The translations under genes and the position numbers were made by a program. The notes beneath the pieces are model-generated. The model ran no database searches. It was not told the DNA's origin and saw nothing but the letters and a program-made list of their open reading frames with translations. Of a stretch of DNA of 64,000 nt, positions 54,792 through 63,118 are shown in pieces. Location of the stretch: NCBI RefSeq assembly GCF_014695375.1, contig NZ_JACJOG010000035.1, positions 1 through 64,000 of the forward strand, read 5' to 3'. The stretch comes from Coleofasciculus sp. FACHB-T130 (GTDB taxonomy: Bacteria; Cyanobacteriota; Cyanobacteriia; Cyanobacteriales; FACHB-T130). The stretch's first letter is position 1, and each line of letters starts with the position of its first letter.

Positions 54792-54940
54792 ATAGCAATT
54801 CTCTATTGGATGCACTACGGTTTAACCCCACTCCTGCCCTCTCCCAGCGAACGGGGAGGGGTTCGATATCCCCTCTCGGTTCATAAAAGGGGGTTGGGGG
54901 TGAGGTTCCTGTATATTCCACTAAGAGTGAGAATCGCTAT
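54792..54940 (-). mobile_element. MITE-like element, copy C
   Basis: It is bounded by TATAGCAATTCTC and GAGAATCGCTAT, imperfect inverted repeats. The interior read in reverse matches the copy at 10898-11186: CTCACTCTTAGTG, AACCTCACCCCCAACCCCC and GGTTAAACCGTAGTGCATCC. It lies between convergent modA and tatA, lacks the nested insertion, and is about 150 bases long. It encodes nothing. Confidence 0.65.
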
Positions 54941-54963
54941 CGTGGCAACGAGAATTGCCAGTT

Positions 54964-55236
54964 TTAGCTGTGTTGCGATGAGCTAGTTGCGGGATTCTCT
55001 GACTTTCCGTTTGCTACTTTCTCTGAGTCAGCCTGGGGTAGTGTCTTGACAGCTTGTTCTATCTGCTCTGCTTCCTGCTTGAACTCAGTTTCAAATTCTC
55101 TGGATGCTTCCTGGAAGCCGCGAATTGCCTTGCCCATACTGCGACCAATTTCTGGCAACTTTTTGGGACCAAAAATCAAAAGAGCCACAACCATAATCAG
55201 CGCCATTTCCGGCAGACCGATGCCAAAGATATTCAT
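54964..55236 (-). CDS. tatA: TatA/E-type Sec-independent translocase subunit
   Basis: A 90-residue twin-arginine translocation subunit. A short N-terminal membrane helix with the polar Glu (GLPEMALIMVVALLIFG) is followed by the FGPKKLPEIGRSMGKAIRGF hinge and an amphipathic helix, then an acidic, Ser-rich tail. TatA subunits oligomerise to pass folded proteins across the cytoplasmic or thylakoid membrane. tatC is not nearby. It is downstream of psbH on the same strand. Confidence 0.92.
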   Translation of the reverse strand: MNIFGIGLPEMALIMVVALLIFGPKKLPEIGRSMGKAIRGFQEASREFETEFKQEAEQIEQAVKTLPQADSEKVANGKSENPATSSSQHS

Positions 55237-55368
55237 AGGATTTTTCGTGCAAAAGGTTAACTTTAGTATAGAACCGACAAAAAAACCCGGTCTAGCCGGG
55301 AAAGCATCAGTGTTTTTTAATCGTGGCGTTATGTAAAGCCCAAGGACTTCGCGCCCGATCGCAGTCGA

Positions 55369-55572
55369 TTAACGCCCTAGGCTTTTCCAATCGACATCAA
55401 CACCCTCAACGAGGAGTGAGGAATTGTAAAGTTGCAGAATAATCAGTAAAAAGACCAAAAATAGCACCATAAAGACGCCCATCAATGGCGTAGTGCCCCA
55501 CCCCGGAGATACTTTCCCATATTCAGAGTTAAGGGGTTTGAGGACATCTCCTAACCAAGTCCGTTGTGCCAT
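55369..55572 (-). CDS. psbH: PsbH: photosystem II 10-kDa phosphoprotein homologue
   Basis: 67 residues from ATG 55572 ([20 protein letters not shown]), the standard cyanobacterial length. One transmembrane helix ([20 protein letters not shown]) is followed by [15 protein letters not shown]. PsbH sits beside CP47 in photosystem II and helps quinone turnover and assembly. Upstream in-frame codons exist but are unlike the family. It is divergent from psbN, the usual arrangement. Confidence 0.95.
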   Translation of the reverse strand: MAQRTWLGDVLKPLNSEYGKVSPGWGTTPLMGVFMVLFLVFLLIILQLYNSSLLVEGVDVDWKSLGR

Positions 55573-55655
55573 AGCTTTCCTAGGATCAATCTCGACAGAA
55601 GTTTTTAACGTTTTGTAATATTGTATAGGAACTGCTCTCATAAATTATCTCACCT

Positions 55656-55787
55656 ATGGAACCCGCAACAGTTCTTAGCATTTCTATCGCTACCTTTCTC
55701 GTCGCTATCACTGGTTTCACCATCTACACTGCGTTCGGGCCTCCTTCTAAGGAATTGAGCGATCCGTTTGAAGATCACGAAGACTAA
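55656..55787 (+). CDS. psbN: PsbN: photosystem II assembly protein
   Basis: A 43-residue single-helix protein: [20 protein letters not shown], then [20 protein letters not shown] and HED. It is a clear PsbN, needed for assembly of photosystem II reaction-centre intermediates in plastids. It starts 83 bases from the divergent psbH start, so the two share a promoter region. It has the normal family length. Confidence 0.95.
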   Translation: MEPATVLSISIATFLVAITGFTIYTAFGPPSKELSDPFEDHED

Positions 55788-55892
55788 AGCTTTCCGACGA
55801 CTGACCCGTGTAGGGCGATCCAGTGTAGGGAAATCGCTCTCAGGGGTAAGCGCAGCTACAAATTGTCCTAAAACTTGGGCGCTGATGATGCG

Positions 55893-55924
55893 CCAAACCT
55901 GGAGTCGTTTTCATCCAGGTTTGG
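55893..55924 (+). terminator. Hairpin after psbN
   Basis: CCAAACCTGGA (55893-55903) and TCCAGGTTTGG (55914-55924) are perfectly complementary with a 10-base loop; outer bases GCG/CGC nearby could extend it. It lies about 105 bases after psbN and is a likely terminator, though it lacks a T-tract. Confidence 0.55.
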
Positions 55925-56016
55925 CTGTGGCGTCCAGTGCGATTTAAGCCTTCTTAGTAGCGCAATCCCGGCTGTAGGATGGGAAGCAAGAGTCTAGGTA
56001 GCGATCGCTTGACTCT

Positions 56017-56039
56017 GGATTCCCCCCAGGGGGGAATCC
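56017..56039. repeat. 11-bp perfect G/C-run palindrome
   Basis: GGATTCCCCCC and GGGGGGAATCC are separated by one base. It could act as a terminator or protein site. It lies just before the A/T-rich region that probably holds the promoter of the guanidine operon. Confidence 0.55.
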
Positions 56040-56154
56040 GCCAAATTGTAACTTTGATTACATTCTCCCTTAAAATTTATTGATATCTATACATTTAAGC
56101 TTTCAAAGTTCATCCAACAAATATTGATAGCTATCGGGTAAAAAAAATTAATAG

Positions 56155-56280
56155 CTTCTAGGGTTCCGGTTTACGTCTAAAGATTTAAACGGCTGGTCCG
56201 AGAGAAGCGAATCAGTCATGGAGTGTTTTTAGAAATTGAAACACGGACTGGTTACACGGCGGGAGAAAAGCCCGGGAGGT
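56155..56280 (+). promoter_or_regulatory. Guanidine-I (ykkC) riboswitch aptamer
   Basis: The conserved elements appear in the right order: CTAGGGTTCCG at about 56158, CTGGTCCGAGAG (56193-56204), then ACACGG followed by CGGGAGAAAAGCCCGGGAGG near 56254-56279. These are the hallmarks of the ykkC/guanidine-I class, which binds guanidinium and switches on carboxylase, exporter or guanidine-degradation genes. It lies about 120 bases before a GdmH-type gene, which fits exactly. The call is by consensus memory, not by a covariance model. Confidence 0.93.
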
Positions 56281-56327
56281 ACATAGCAGAAGCTTATCTG
56301 TTATGGCTTACCCGGGCTATTGTTTTT
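56269..56327 (+). terminator. Riboswitch expression platform: mutually exclusive terminator
   Basis: AGCCCGGG (56269-56276), the 3' strand of the aptamer, is perfectly complementary to CCCGGGCT (56311-56318). Between them CATAGCAGA pairs with TCTGTTATG (one G-U). The stem is followed by ATTGTTTTT. Forming this terminator would break the aptamer, so guanidine binding should allow read-through: an ON switch. This is deduced from base complementarity. Confidence 0.85.
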
Positions 56328-56396
56328 GCAAGTCTTCTTTGACTTGGGAGAAAAAATAGAGCTTTTAGACTGACGAAACATCCCATTTTTCCAAAC

Positions 56397-57590
56397 ATGA
56401 CTGACATGAATTCTCAAAACTCGAATTCGGATTTTCAGCCGCCGTCTACTGAAGCGAGTCGCGCCTTAGAGAAAGAAACCTATCTGCCAATGACAGGCTG
56501 GCAACAAGAGGTGGCAAAAGGGTTAGAGTTTGGATTAGAGGCAGCAGAAAGTATACGCGATCGCTCTATTTCTACCTTCTCTCGCGGCGAACTTCCCCAC
56601 TACGCAGGCATTAACACCTTCCTGAAAGCACCTTATATAGAAGATGTGCGAAAAGTCGGTGAATACGATGTTGCAATTGTAGGCGTACCGCACGATTCTG
56701 GCACCACCTACCGGCCTGGAACCCGGTTCGGTCCCCAAGGAATTCGGCGAATTTCAGCTTTGTATACCCCCTATAACTTTGAACTAGGGGTTGATTTGCG
56801 AGAGCAAATAACTCTGTGTGATGTTGGAGATATTTTCACAATTCCGGGAAATAACGAAAAGTCATTTGACCAAATTTCTAAAGGAATTGCTCACATCTTT
56901 AGTTCCGGTGCTTTCCCAATAATTTTGGGAGGCGATCATTCAATTGGCTATCCCACAGTGCGGGGAGTTTGCCGCCATTTAGGGGATAAAAAACTGGGGA
57001 TTATTCACTTCGATCGCCACGTCGATACCCAGGAAACAGACCTTGATGAGCGCATGCACACCTGCCCTTGGTTCCATGCCACAAACATCAAAAATGCCAA
57101 TCCAAAAAACCTCGTGCAATTAGGAATCGGCGGCTGGCAAGTGCCGCGTCAAGGTGTAAAAGTCTGTCGAGAACGAGCCACAAATATTCTGACGGTTACA
57201 GACATCACAGAAATGGGTTTGGATGCAGCAGTAAACTTCGCTCTAGAAAGGGCTTTAGACGGAACCGACTGCGTTTATATCAGCTTTGATATTGACTGCA
57301 TTGATGCCGGTTTTGTCCCAGGAACGGGTTGGCCTGAACCGGGCGGATTATTGCCCCGCGAGGCTCTTTATATGCTGGGCAAAATTGTTCAGAAAGCACC
57401 CGTTTGTGGACTTGAGGTGGTGGAAGTGTCGCCCCCTTACGACATCAGCGACATGACATCTTTGATGGCAACTCGAGTGATTTGCGACACGATGGCGCAT
57501 CTGGTGCTATCAGGACAGTTACCCCGAAAAGAAAAAGCCGCATACATTCACCCCTACGCCCAACCAGAATTAGTTGCGGAGTGGAGTTAA
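56397..57590 (+). CDS. gdmH: GdmH: nickel-dependent guanidine hydrolase (ureohydrolase family)
   Basis: A 397-residue ureohydrolase-fold protein. The metal ligands of the arginase/agmatinase family are present: GGDHSIGYPT, HFDRHVDTQ and SFDIDCIDAGFVPGTGWPEP. Compared with agmatinases (about 300 residues) it has an N-terminal extension of about 70 residues, and HFDRHVD replaces the common HFDAHXD; both fit the cyanobacterial guanidine hydrolase group (Synechocystis Sll1077 type). That enzyme turns guanidine into urea and ammonia using nickel. The riboswitch upstream and HypA/HypB-like genes downstream give strong contextual support. Agmatinase is the older annotation for such genes. Confidence 0.93.
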   Translation: MTDMNSQNSNSDFQPPSTEASRALEKETYLPMTGWQQEVAKGLEFGLEAAESIRDRSISTFSRGELPHYAGINTFLKAPYIEDVRKVGEYDVAIVGVPHDSGTTYRPGTRFGPQGIRRISALYTPYNFELGVDLREQITLCDVGDIFTIPGNNEKSFDQISKGIAHIFSSGAFPIILGGDHSIGYPTVRGVCRHLGDKKLGIIHFDRHVDTQETDLDERMHTCPWFHATNIKNANPKNLVQLGIGGWQVPRQGVKVCRERATNILTVTDITEMGLDAAVNFALERALDGTDCVYISFDIDCIDAGFVPGTGWPEPGGLLPREALYMLGKIVQKAPVCGLEVVEVSPPYDISDMTSLMATRVICDTMAHLVLSGQLPRKEKAAYIHPYAQPELVAEWS

Positions 57591-57593
57591 GCC

Positions 57594-57980
57594 TTGCACG
57601 AAACTGACATGACAAAGGCGCTCATTTTCACAGTAAAAGACTGGTGGGAATCCCAAACCGAGCGCCCCCAGATTACGCAGATTCACTTAATTGTTGGTAA
57701 GTTCACTTGTGTGGAACCTGTCAGTCTGCAATTTGCCTTTGAGGTACAGACTGCTAACACCTTTTTGGAAGGGGTAGAACTGGTGATTCAGGAAACACCG
57801 CTGATTGCCTTTTGTCACCGCTGCCAACAAGAATATGCACCACAAGTTGGATTGCAGTACGGCTGCCCTGAGTGTCACTCACCAATGGAGGATATTCGCT
57901 CAGGGAGAGAACTGAAAATTGACCGGATTGAGTATAGTTTTGACGAGGCAAACAAAAACGCTTATGCATCAAACATTTGA
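57594..57980 (+). CDS. ghaA: HypA-like nickel chaperone for GdmH (GhaA)
   Basis: A 128-residue HypA-family protein. The N-terminal MHE nickel-binding motif appears only if translation starts at the TTG at 57594 (three bases after the gdmH stop), which decides the start. The zinc site is CHRC and CPEC, 20 residues apart, around residues 73-97. No hydrogenase genes surround it. Its place between gdmH and the hypB-like gene points to nickel delivery to the guanidine hydrolase, as shown for homologous clusters. Confidence 0.9.
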   Translation: MHETDMTKALIFTVKDWWESQTERPQITQIHLIVGKFTCVEPVSLQFAFEVQTANTFLEGVELVIQETPLIAFCHRCQQEYAPQVGLQYGCPECHSPMEDIRSGRELKIDRIEYSFDEANKNAYASNI

Positions 57981-58674
57981 CGCTGCATTAGGAATTAACT
58001 TGCTCCATGCTAATCAGAAAGGAGCCGATCATAACCGAGCGCATTTTGATGAGTGGGGGATTACTTGTTTCAATATTATGAGTAGTCCTGGGGCGGGTAA
58101 AACGGCACTGTTAGAGCGATCGCTTGCTGTTTTGACGGATGAGTTGAAAATCGCCGTCATTGAAGGAGATATGACGACGGAGTTGGATGCCGACCGTTTG
58201 CGTCAATCTGGAGTCCCTGTAATTGCAATTAATACGGGGCGTTCCTGCCACTTGGATTCCAAGATGGTAGCTGGAGGAATTCATCAACTAGAACACCAAT
58301 ATAATCCTTCGGATTTTGATTTAGTGCTAGTTGAAAATGTCGGTAATTTAGTTTGTCCTGCTGAGTTTGAAGTGGGAGAACACGTTAAAGTTGCTTTGTT
58401 GAGCGTGACTGAAGGGGAAGATAAGCCGCTCAAATATCCGGTGATGTTTCAAGAAGCGGATTGTTTGCTAATTACCAAGATCGATTTAGCTCCTTATCTC
58501 GATATTGATATTAATCGGATTGCCGCCAACGTTCGTCAGATGAACCCTCATGTCACAATTATTGCGGTTTCTGCCAAGACGGGTGAGGGATTAGAAAATT
58601 GGTTTGATTGGGTAAAGTCGCAAGTTTTAAATCAACGTTCATCTGCTGCGGCAACAGAAATGCTACCCGCCTAA
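57964..58674 (+). CDS. ghaB: HypB-like GTPase for nickel insertion (GhaB)
   Basis: A 236-residue SIMIBI GTPase. Walker A is [12 protein letters not shown]. The switch regions include [12 protein letters not shown] and the GDKPLKYP-like [13 protein letters not shown]; the base-specificity loop is ITKID. The Cys-His of the HypB metal site is in TGRSCHLD, and [17 protein letters not shown] is typical. It lacks the N-terminal Cys-rich high-affinity nickel motif of some HypBs. I chose ATG 57964, overlapping the hypA-like gene by 17 bases. It likely loads nickel into GdmH. Confidence 0.9.
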   Translation: MHQTFDAALGINLLHANQKGADHNRAHFDEWGITCFNIMSSPGAGKTALLERSLAVLTDELKIAVIEGDMTTELDADRLRQSGVPVIAINTGRSCHLDSKMVAGGIHQLEHQYNPSDFDLVLVENVGNLVCPAEFEVGEHVKVALLSVTEGEDKPLKYPVMFQEADCLLITKIDLAPYLDIDINRIAANVRQMNPHVTIIAVSAKTGEGLENWFDWVKSQVLNQRSSAAATEMLPA

Positions 58675-58702
58675 TGAGCCTGCTAGTAAAGAGTGAGACT
58701 CA

Positions 58703-59722
58703 ATGAAGACCCGCCAGTTACTTTCTCTATTCTCAGTCTTTTTGCTCAGCCTCGTCATTACTGTTAGTTGTGCTAACCCCCAGCAAACCGCTACATCCTC
58801 AAAAACTGAAACAATTCAAATGGGTTTCAGTGTTTGGCCTGGGTGGTTGCCCTGGCAGGTGGCTCAAGAAGAAAAGCTGTTTGACGCGAACAAAGTTAAT
58901 GTGAATTTGAAGTGGTTTGATGGCTATTTAGATTCCATTAACGCCCTCAATGCTGGTCAGCTCAGCGCGAATACCCAAACCTTGAATGACACGATCAGCT
59001 CAGTGGCTGCTGGTTCCGATCAAGTGATTGTATTAGTTAATGACAATTCGACAGGCAACGATAAAATTATTGTTCGGGAAGGTATCAATAGTATTGCCGA
59101 CCTCAAAGGGAAAAAAATCGCTGCTGAAGAAGGAACCGTCGATCATTTTTTGCTACTTCTCGGACTGAAAAAAGCGGGTTTAACCCAGGCTGATATTACT
59201 TTTCAGCCTTTAGAAACCGGCGCAGCCTCAGCTGCTTTTGTTGCGGGTCAAGTGGATGCAGTTGGAGTTTTTGCACCGTTTACCAGCAAGGCGCTAGAAC
59301 GTGCTGGAAGTAAAGAATTATTCAGTTCTAAAGACTTTCCGGGAGCAATTCCCGATCATTTAACGGTCAGTCGAAAACTGATTACCGAACGTCCTCAAGA
59401 CGTGCAAGCTTTGGTCAATACTTGGTTCGACACGTTGGCGTTTATCCGCACCAATCCTGACAAAGCTTACGCCACAATGGCAAAACGGGCTGGGGTCACG
59501 GTTGATGAATACAAGAAATATGAAGCCGGGACTAAAATCTTTACCATTGAAGATAATTTGAAAGCATTTAGTCCCGGTAATGACATGACCTCTTTGGGTT
59601 ACGCCGCTCAAGAAATTAGCAAATTTTTAGTTGAGGCTAAGTTAGCTAAACAGGCTCCGAATCTCACCCAAATATTTGACGATCAGTTTATCAAAGCCTA
59701 CGCGGCAAAGCAAAAATCATGA
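58703..59722 (+). CDS. ABC transporter substrate-binding lipoprotein (guanidine importer candidate)
   Basis: A 339-residue lipoprotein of the NMT1/SsuA-TauA class. The signal ends in TVSC (Cys at about 23). The mature domain starts QMGFSVWPGWLPWQVAQEEK and has the family's WFDGYLDSINALNAGQL, LKGKKIAAEEGTVDHFLLLL and AGQVDAVGVFAPF segments. Relatives bind nitrate, sulfonates or taurine. Placement right after gdmH-ghaA-ghaB under a guanidine riboswitch argues for guanidine or a derivative. It overlaps the permease gene by four bases (ATGA). Confidence 0.88.
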   Translation: MKTRQLLSLFSVFLLSLVITVSCANPQQTATSSKTETIQMGFSVWPGWLPWQVAQEEKLFDANKVNVNLKWFDGYLDSINALNAGQLSANTQTLNDTISSVAAGSDQVIVLVNDNSTGNDKIIVREGINSIADLKGKKIAAEEGTVDHFLLLLGLKKAGLTQADITFQPLETGAASAAFVAGQVDAVGVFAPFTSKALERAGSKELFSSKDFPGAIPDHLTVSRKLITERPQDVQALVNTWFDTLAFIRTNPDKAYATMAKRAGVTVDEYKKYEAGTKIFTIEDNLKAFSPGNDMTSLGYAAQEISKFLVEAKLAKQAPNLTQIFDDQFIKAYAAKQKS

Positions 59723-60567
59723 ACCGCTACGCTGAAGATTTGCCGGAAAATAATTCCGCTCGTCCTCGTAAAATGTTATCGCCTAGCGTCTTCTGGCGCA
59801 TTGGTGAGGAGATTCCTAAAAAATTGGCATGGACTTTAATGGTTCTGTCAATTTGCATCCCGCTTGCTCTTTGGTGGATAGTCTCCAATGCTGGGATAGT
59901 CGCACCTTTATTTTTGCCGACTCCCGCTCAAGTTTGGGGCGCTTTTCAGAGGCTTTTAGCAACTGGCGATTTGCAAAAAGATATTGCCTATAGCCTGTTT
60001 CGCGTTCTGAGTGGCTTTTCTCTGGCGGCGCTGATTGCAATTCCCTTAGGGATACTGATGGGAACTTTTTCCAGCATTCGAGCGCTGATGGAACCGATTA
60101 TTGGCATTGTGCGTTATATGCCAGCACCGGCTTTTATTCCCTTACTAATTTTGTATTTTGGTCTGGGAGAAGAACCAAAAATTCTGCTGATTTTTATCGG
60201 AACGCTATTTTTTAACACGCTCATGGTGATGGATGCGGTGAAGTTTGTACCGAAAGAGCTATTGGAAACTTCCTACACCTTGGGCGGTCAGCGAAAGCAA
60301 GTTTTATTGCAAGTAATTTTTCCCTTTATTCTTCCGAGTATTATCGATGCGGGTCGCGTCAATATGGCAGCTTCTTGGAACTTAGTCATCGTGTCCGAGT
60401 TGGTGGCAGCGACAGAAGGCTTGGGTCGCCGTATTAGTGTCGCCCAAAGATTTCTCAAGACCGATGAAATTTTTGCGGGACTGATTGTAATTGGCTTGAT
60501 TGGTTTGACGATCGACCTTTTGTTTCGATTGTTACTGCGCGTGTCTTGTAAGTGGGCTAATGATTAA
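59719..60567 (+). CDS. ABC transporter permease (guanidine importer candidate)
   Basis: A 282-residue BPD-type permease with about six membrane helices from residue 38 to 278. The cytoplasmic coupling motif is recognisable as TLGGQRKQVLLQVIFPFILP followed by a conserved Gly (DAGR). It belongs with SsuC/TauC-type permeases. ATG overlaps the binding-protein stop, so translation is coupled. The ATPase gene follows after 106 bases. Confidence 0.9.
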   Translation: MNRYAEDLPENNSARPRKMLSPSVFWRIGEEIPKKLAWTLMVLSICIPLALWWIVSNAGIVAPLFLPTPAQVWGAFQRLLATGDLQKDIAYSLFRVLSGFSLAALIAIPLGILMGTFSSIRALMEPIIGIVRYMPAPAFIPLLILYFGLGEEPKILLIFIGTLFFNTLMVMDAVKFVPKELLETSYTLGGQRKQVLLQVIFPFILPSIIDAGRVNMAASWNLVIVSELVAATEGLGRRISVAQRFLKTDEIFAGLIVIGLIGLTIDLLFRLLLRVSCKWAND

Positions 60568-60673
60568 GAAAAGAAGTAAGCAGTCATTGGTTTTGAAGGA
60601 TTCGTTCGGTGCTAGTGACCAATGACGATTAGAGTGGGCAACTCAATCTAAAAACTTAAAATTATCACTCATT

Positions 60674-61477
60674 ATGCATTTGCAAGTTTCTCAACTCCAT
60701 AAACAATTTCCAATTCGACGCGGTTCGCTCGTTGCTCTCAAAGATATCAATTTGCAGATTGAAGAGGCAGAATGTATCTGTGCGGTAGGTGCTTCGGGTT
60801 CTGGTAAGTCAACATTGCTGCGGTTGATTGCTGGATTGGATACTCCGACGGCGGGGGAAGTTTTGGTCGATGGGGTGCGCGTGACGGGACCTGGCCCTGA
60901 CCGGGGAATGGTGTTTCAGAGCTATACGCTGTATCCGTGGATGACGGTTGCAGAGAACGTGGGATTTGGTTTAAAGCTGCAAGGTGTCTCCTCGATAGAA
61001 CGACGACGACGGGTGGCTTATTATCTGGAGGTGGTGGGGTTGTCTGGGTTTGCCAAGTCACTTCCAAAGGAACTCTCAGGCGGGATGAAGCAACGGGTAG
61101 CGATCGCGCGTGCTTTAGCCTCGCAACCGAAAATTTTACTGATGGATGAACCGTTTGGGGCGTTGGATGTGCAGACGAAAGAAGCGATGCAGCAATTTTT
61201 ACTAGAAGTCTGGCAACGCACGCGGACAACAATATTTATGATTACTCACGATGTTGAGGAAGCAGTGTTTCTCTCTCAACGCATCTATGTGCTGAGTTCG
61301 CGTCCAGGTACGGTTAAAGAAGAATTGAGTATAAAACTGCCGAGCGATCGCACTTATGACATTAAGTGCAATCCTCTGTTTCAGGATTATAAGGATCGGG
61401 TAATGGGACTCCTCCGCGCCGAGGAAGATAAAACTTTACTAAAAAGTAGCTTTCAAGAGTTACCGATGGTGGTGTAA
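60674..61477 (+). CDS. ABC transporter ATPase (guanidine importer candidate)
   Basis: A 267-residue SsuB/TauB-type ATPase. Walker A is GASGSGKST, the Q-loop is MVFQSYTLYPWM, the signature is LSGGMKQR, Walker B is ILLMDEPFGALD, and the switch His is in ITHDVEEAV. All are intact. With the two preceding genes it forms a complete importer. The substrate is inferred from the riboswitch and gdmH, not from its own sequence. Confidence 0.92.
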   Translation: MHLQVSQLHKQFPIRRGSLVALKDINLQIEEAECICAVGASGSGKSTLLRLIAGLDTPTAGEVLVDGVRVTGPGPDRGMVFQSYTLYPWMTVAENVGFGLKLQGVSSIERRRRVAYYLEVVGLSGFAKSLPKELSGGMKQRVAIARALASQPKILLMDEPFGALDVQTKEAMQQFLLEVWQRTRTTIFMITHDVEEAVFLSQRIYVLSSRPGTVKEELSIKLPSDRTYDIKCNPLFQDYKDRVMGLLRAEEDKTLLKSSFQELPMVV

Positions 61478-61509
61478 GCAACAAGATTGTTTCATTCTTG
61501 TTCCGAAAC

Positions 61510-61665
61510 CTCATCCCAATCCTCCCCGTGAACGGCGCTACCGTGTTGTACATACAAGTCGGCAGACCTCTCCCCAAACCCTTCTCCGTATAGGAGAGGG
61601 GCTTTGAAAATGGCTCCCCTTCCCTTGTAGGGAAGGCGCTGGGGTTAGGTTTGGGAATATGCTTC
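61510..61665. repeat. Degenerate G/C-run repeat after the ABC genes
   Basis: Imperfect inverted repeats such as CTCTCC with GGAGAGGGG and CCCTTCCCTTGTAGGGAAGG lie between the ATPase and hydrolase genes. It is reminiscent of the interior of the MITE-like family, but without its recognised ends. Confidence 0.5.
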
Positions 61666-61751
61666 AAACTTGAAGTTAAGAAATAGAAAAATTTAAGAGT
61701 CCTGGGCAGAAAAAGTAGTATTCCTCAAGATTGCCCCCTAGCACTCTCCCT

Positions 61752-62531
61752 ATGAATCGACCCCTCCGTACCTTGGGTATGCCCCCGAATGCTTGGGCAG
61801 TTGATGCGGAAATTGCTGATATTACGCGCCCCCCTTTAAAACCGCAACTTGTCACCCTAGCCACAGAAACCAAGACGCTACGCCTAGATTTGGCAAAAGC
61901 TGCGATTTTGGTGATTGATATGCAGAATGATTTCTGTCATCCAGATGGCTGGCTAGCCCACATTGGCGTAGACGTGACACCCGCCCGAACTCCTATCAAT
62001 CCTCTCAAAACGCTGCTACCAGAATTGCGAACAGTAAACGTTCCAGTTATTTGGGTTAATTGGGGAAATCGTCCTGACTTACTGAATATCAGCGCTAGTG
62101 TACGCCATGTTTATAATCCCACCGGCGATGGAGTGGGTTTAGGAGATCCGCTACCCGCGAATGGTGCGCCAGTGCTGATGGTGGGCAGTTGGGCGGCGGC
62201 GGTGGTGGATGAATTGGAACCAAAACCGGAAGATATTCGCGTCGATAAGTACCGGATGAGCGGTTTTTGGGATACACCTCTCGACAGCATCTTGCGGAAC
62301 CTGGGAAAAACGACTTTGTTTTTTGCCGGAGTTAATGCGGATCAATGCGTGATGGCAACGCTGCAAGATGCTAATTTCCTTGGCTATGACTGCATTTTGG
62401 TGAAGGATGGTACTGCTACCACATCCCCAGAGTATTGCTGGCAAGCCACCCTTTATAACGTAAAACAGTGTTTTGGTTTCGTGGCAGATTCTCAAGCTAT
62501 CGTAGAAGCAATTCAGTTGGCTAACCGCTAA
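61752..62531 (+). CDS. Isochorismatase-like cysteine hydrolase
   Basis: About 260 residues from ATG 61752. The catalytic triad is visible: Asp in VIDMQNDF (about 60), Lys in RVDKYRMSGFWDT and Cys in VNADQCVMATLQDA. The fold includes biuret hydrolase, N-carbamoylsarcosine amidase, ureidoacrylate amidase and nicotinamidase. In this neighbourhood a urea- or guanidine-derived amide is a reasonable substrate guess, but the motifs do not settle it. It follows the ABC genes on the same strand after a repeat-rich gap, so it could be a separate transcript. The cupin gene follows it. Confidence 0.85.
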   Translation: MNRPLRTLGMPPNAWAVDAEIADITRPPLKPQLVTLATETKTLRLDLAKAAILVIDMQNDFCHPDGWLAHIGVDVTPARTPINPLKTLLPELRTVNVPVIWVNWGNRPDLLNISASVRHVYNPTGDGVGLGDPLPANGAPVLMVGSWAAAVVDELEPKPEDIRVDKYRMSGFWDTPLDSILRNLGKTTLFFAGVNADQCVMATLQDANFLGYDCILVKDGTATTSPEYCWQATLYNVKQCFGFVADSQAIVEAIQLANR

Positions 62532-62601
62532 TGCTAATCGCCAATGGTAACGAACAATTAGCCATTAGCCATATTGCTCTCTTTTAGAGGAGAAATGCCC
62601 G

Positions 62602-63057
62602 ATGGACTCGTCCCGTTGCATGATTCCGATCGTCAAGTCTCCCAGAGACTATCAAGCCTTTCGCATCAGTCCTGAGGATAGTAATCGGTTAGCGATTGTC
62701 TTCGATCCGGCAAGCGCTAACGTTTCATTAACTTTTTGTGTAGAAATTTTTGATGTTGGTGGGAAAACTCCTCCCAATCGTCACCAAATGGCGGTGGAGA
62801 TGTTTTTTGTCCTCAAGGGGCAAGGACTGGCAACTTGCGACGGCAAAACCGTCCCGATTCGCCCTGGAGACAGCTTATTAGTACCGCCGACGGGGATTCA
62901 TAAAATTGAAAATACAGGTTGCGATCGCTTGTATACGCTGTGCTTTATGGTTCCCAACGAGGATTTTGTGGAACTAATTCGCAGCGGCGTCCCCGTCGAG
63001 TTGGATGAGGAAGATTTAACAGTTCTGAATCGTTCAGATGCGCTTGTCGCCTGCTAA
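62602..63057 (+). CDS. Cupin-domain protein
   Basis: A 151-residue single-domain cupin. The metal-binding pattern is present: His in NRHQMAVEMFFVLKG with the following Glu, and His in PTGIHKIEN. GDSLLVPP lies between. It could be a small metal-dependent enzyme or a binding protein. It follows the cysteine hydrolase by 70 bases with GGAG upstream of the ATG, so the two are probably one unit. The function is unknown. Confidence 0.82.
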   Translation: MDSSRCMIPIVKSPRDYQAFRISPEDSNRLAIVFDPASANVSLTFCVEIFDVGGKTPPNRHQMAVEMFFVLKGQGLATCDGKTVPIRPGDSLLVPPTGIHKIENTGCDRLYTLCFMVPNEDFVELIRSGVPVELDEEDLTVLNRSDALVAC

Positions 63058-63118
63058 AGGTTTGAGAGAAAGAAACGGTTTGTCTGCTTAGTTATTAGTT
63101 ACGAGTCATCAGTGAAGG

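Larger units (their letters stand above)
55788..56154. other. Spacer upstream of the guanidine riboswitch
   Basis: It holds two perfect hairpins (55893-55924 and 56017-56039) but no gene. The promoter for the riboswitch transcript should lie in the A/T-rich stretch around 56050-56150. Confidence 0.5.

Noticed and set aside
56397-57590. Annotation as agmatinase (speB)
   Set aside because: The N-terminal extension, the HFDRHVD metal motif, the guanidine riboswitch and the HypA/HypB-like partners all fit a guanidine hydrolase better.
57594-58674. HypA/HypB as hydrogenase maturation genes
   Set aside because: No hydrogenase structural or hypCDEF genes are near, and the pair is wedged between gdmH and its transporter.
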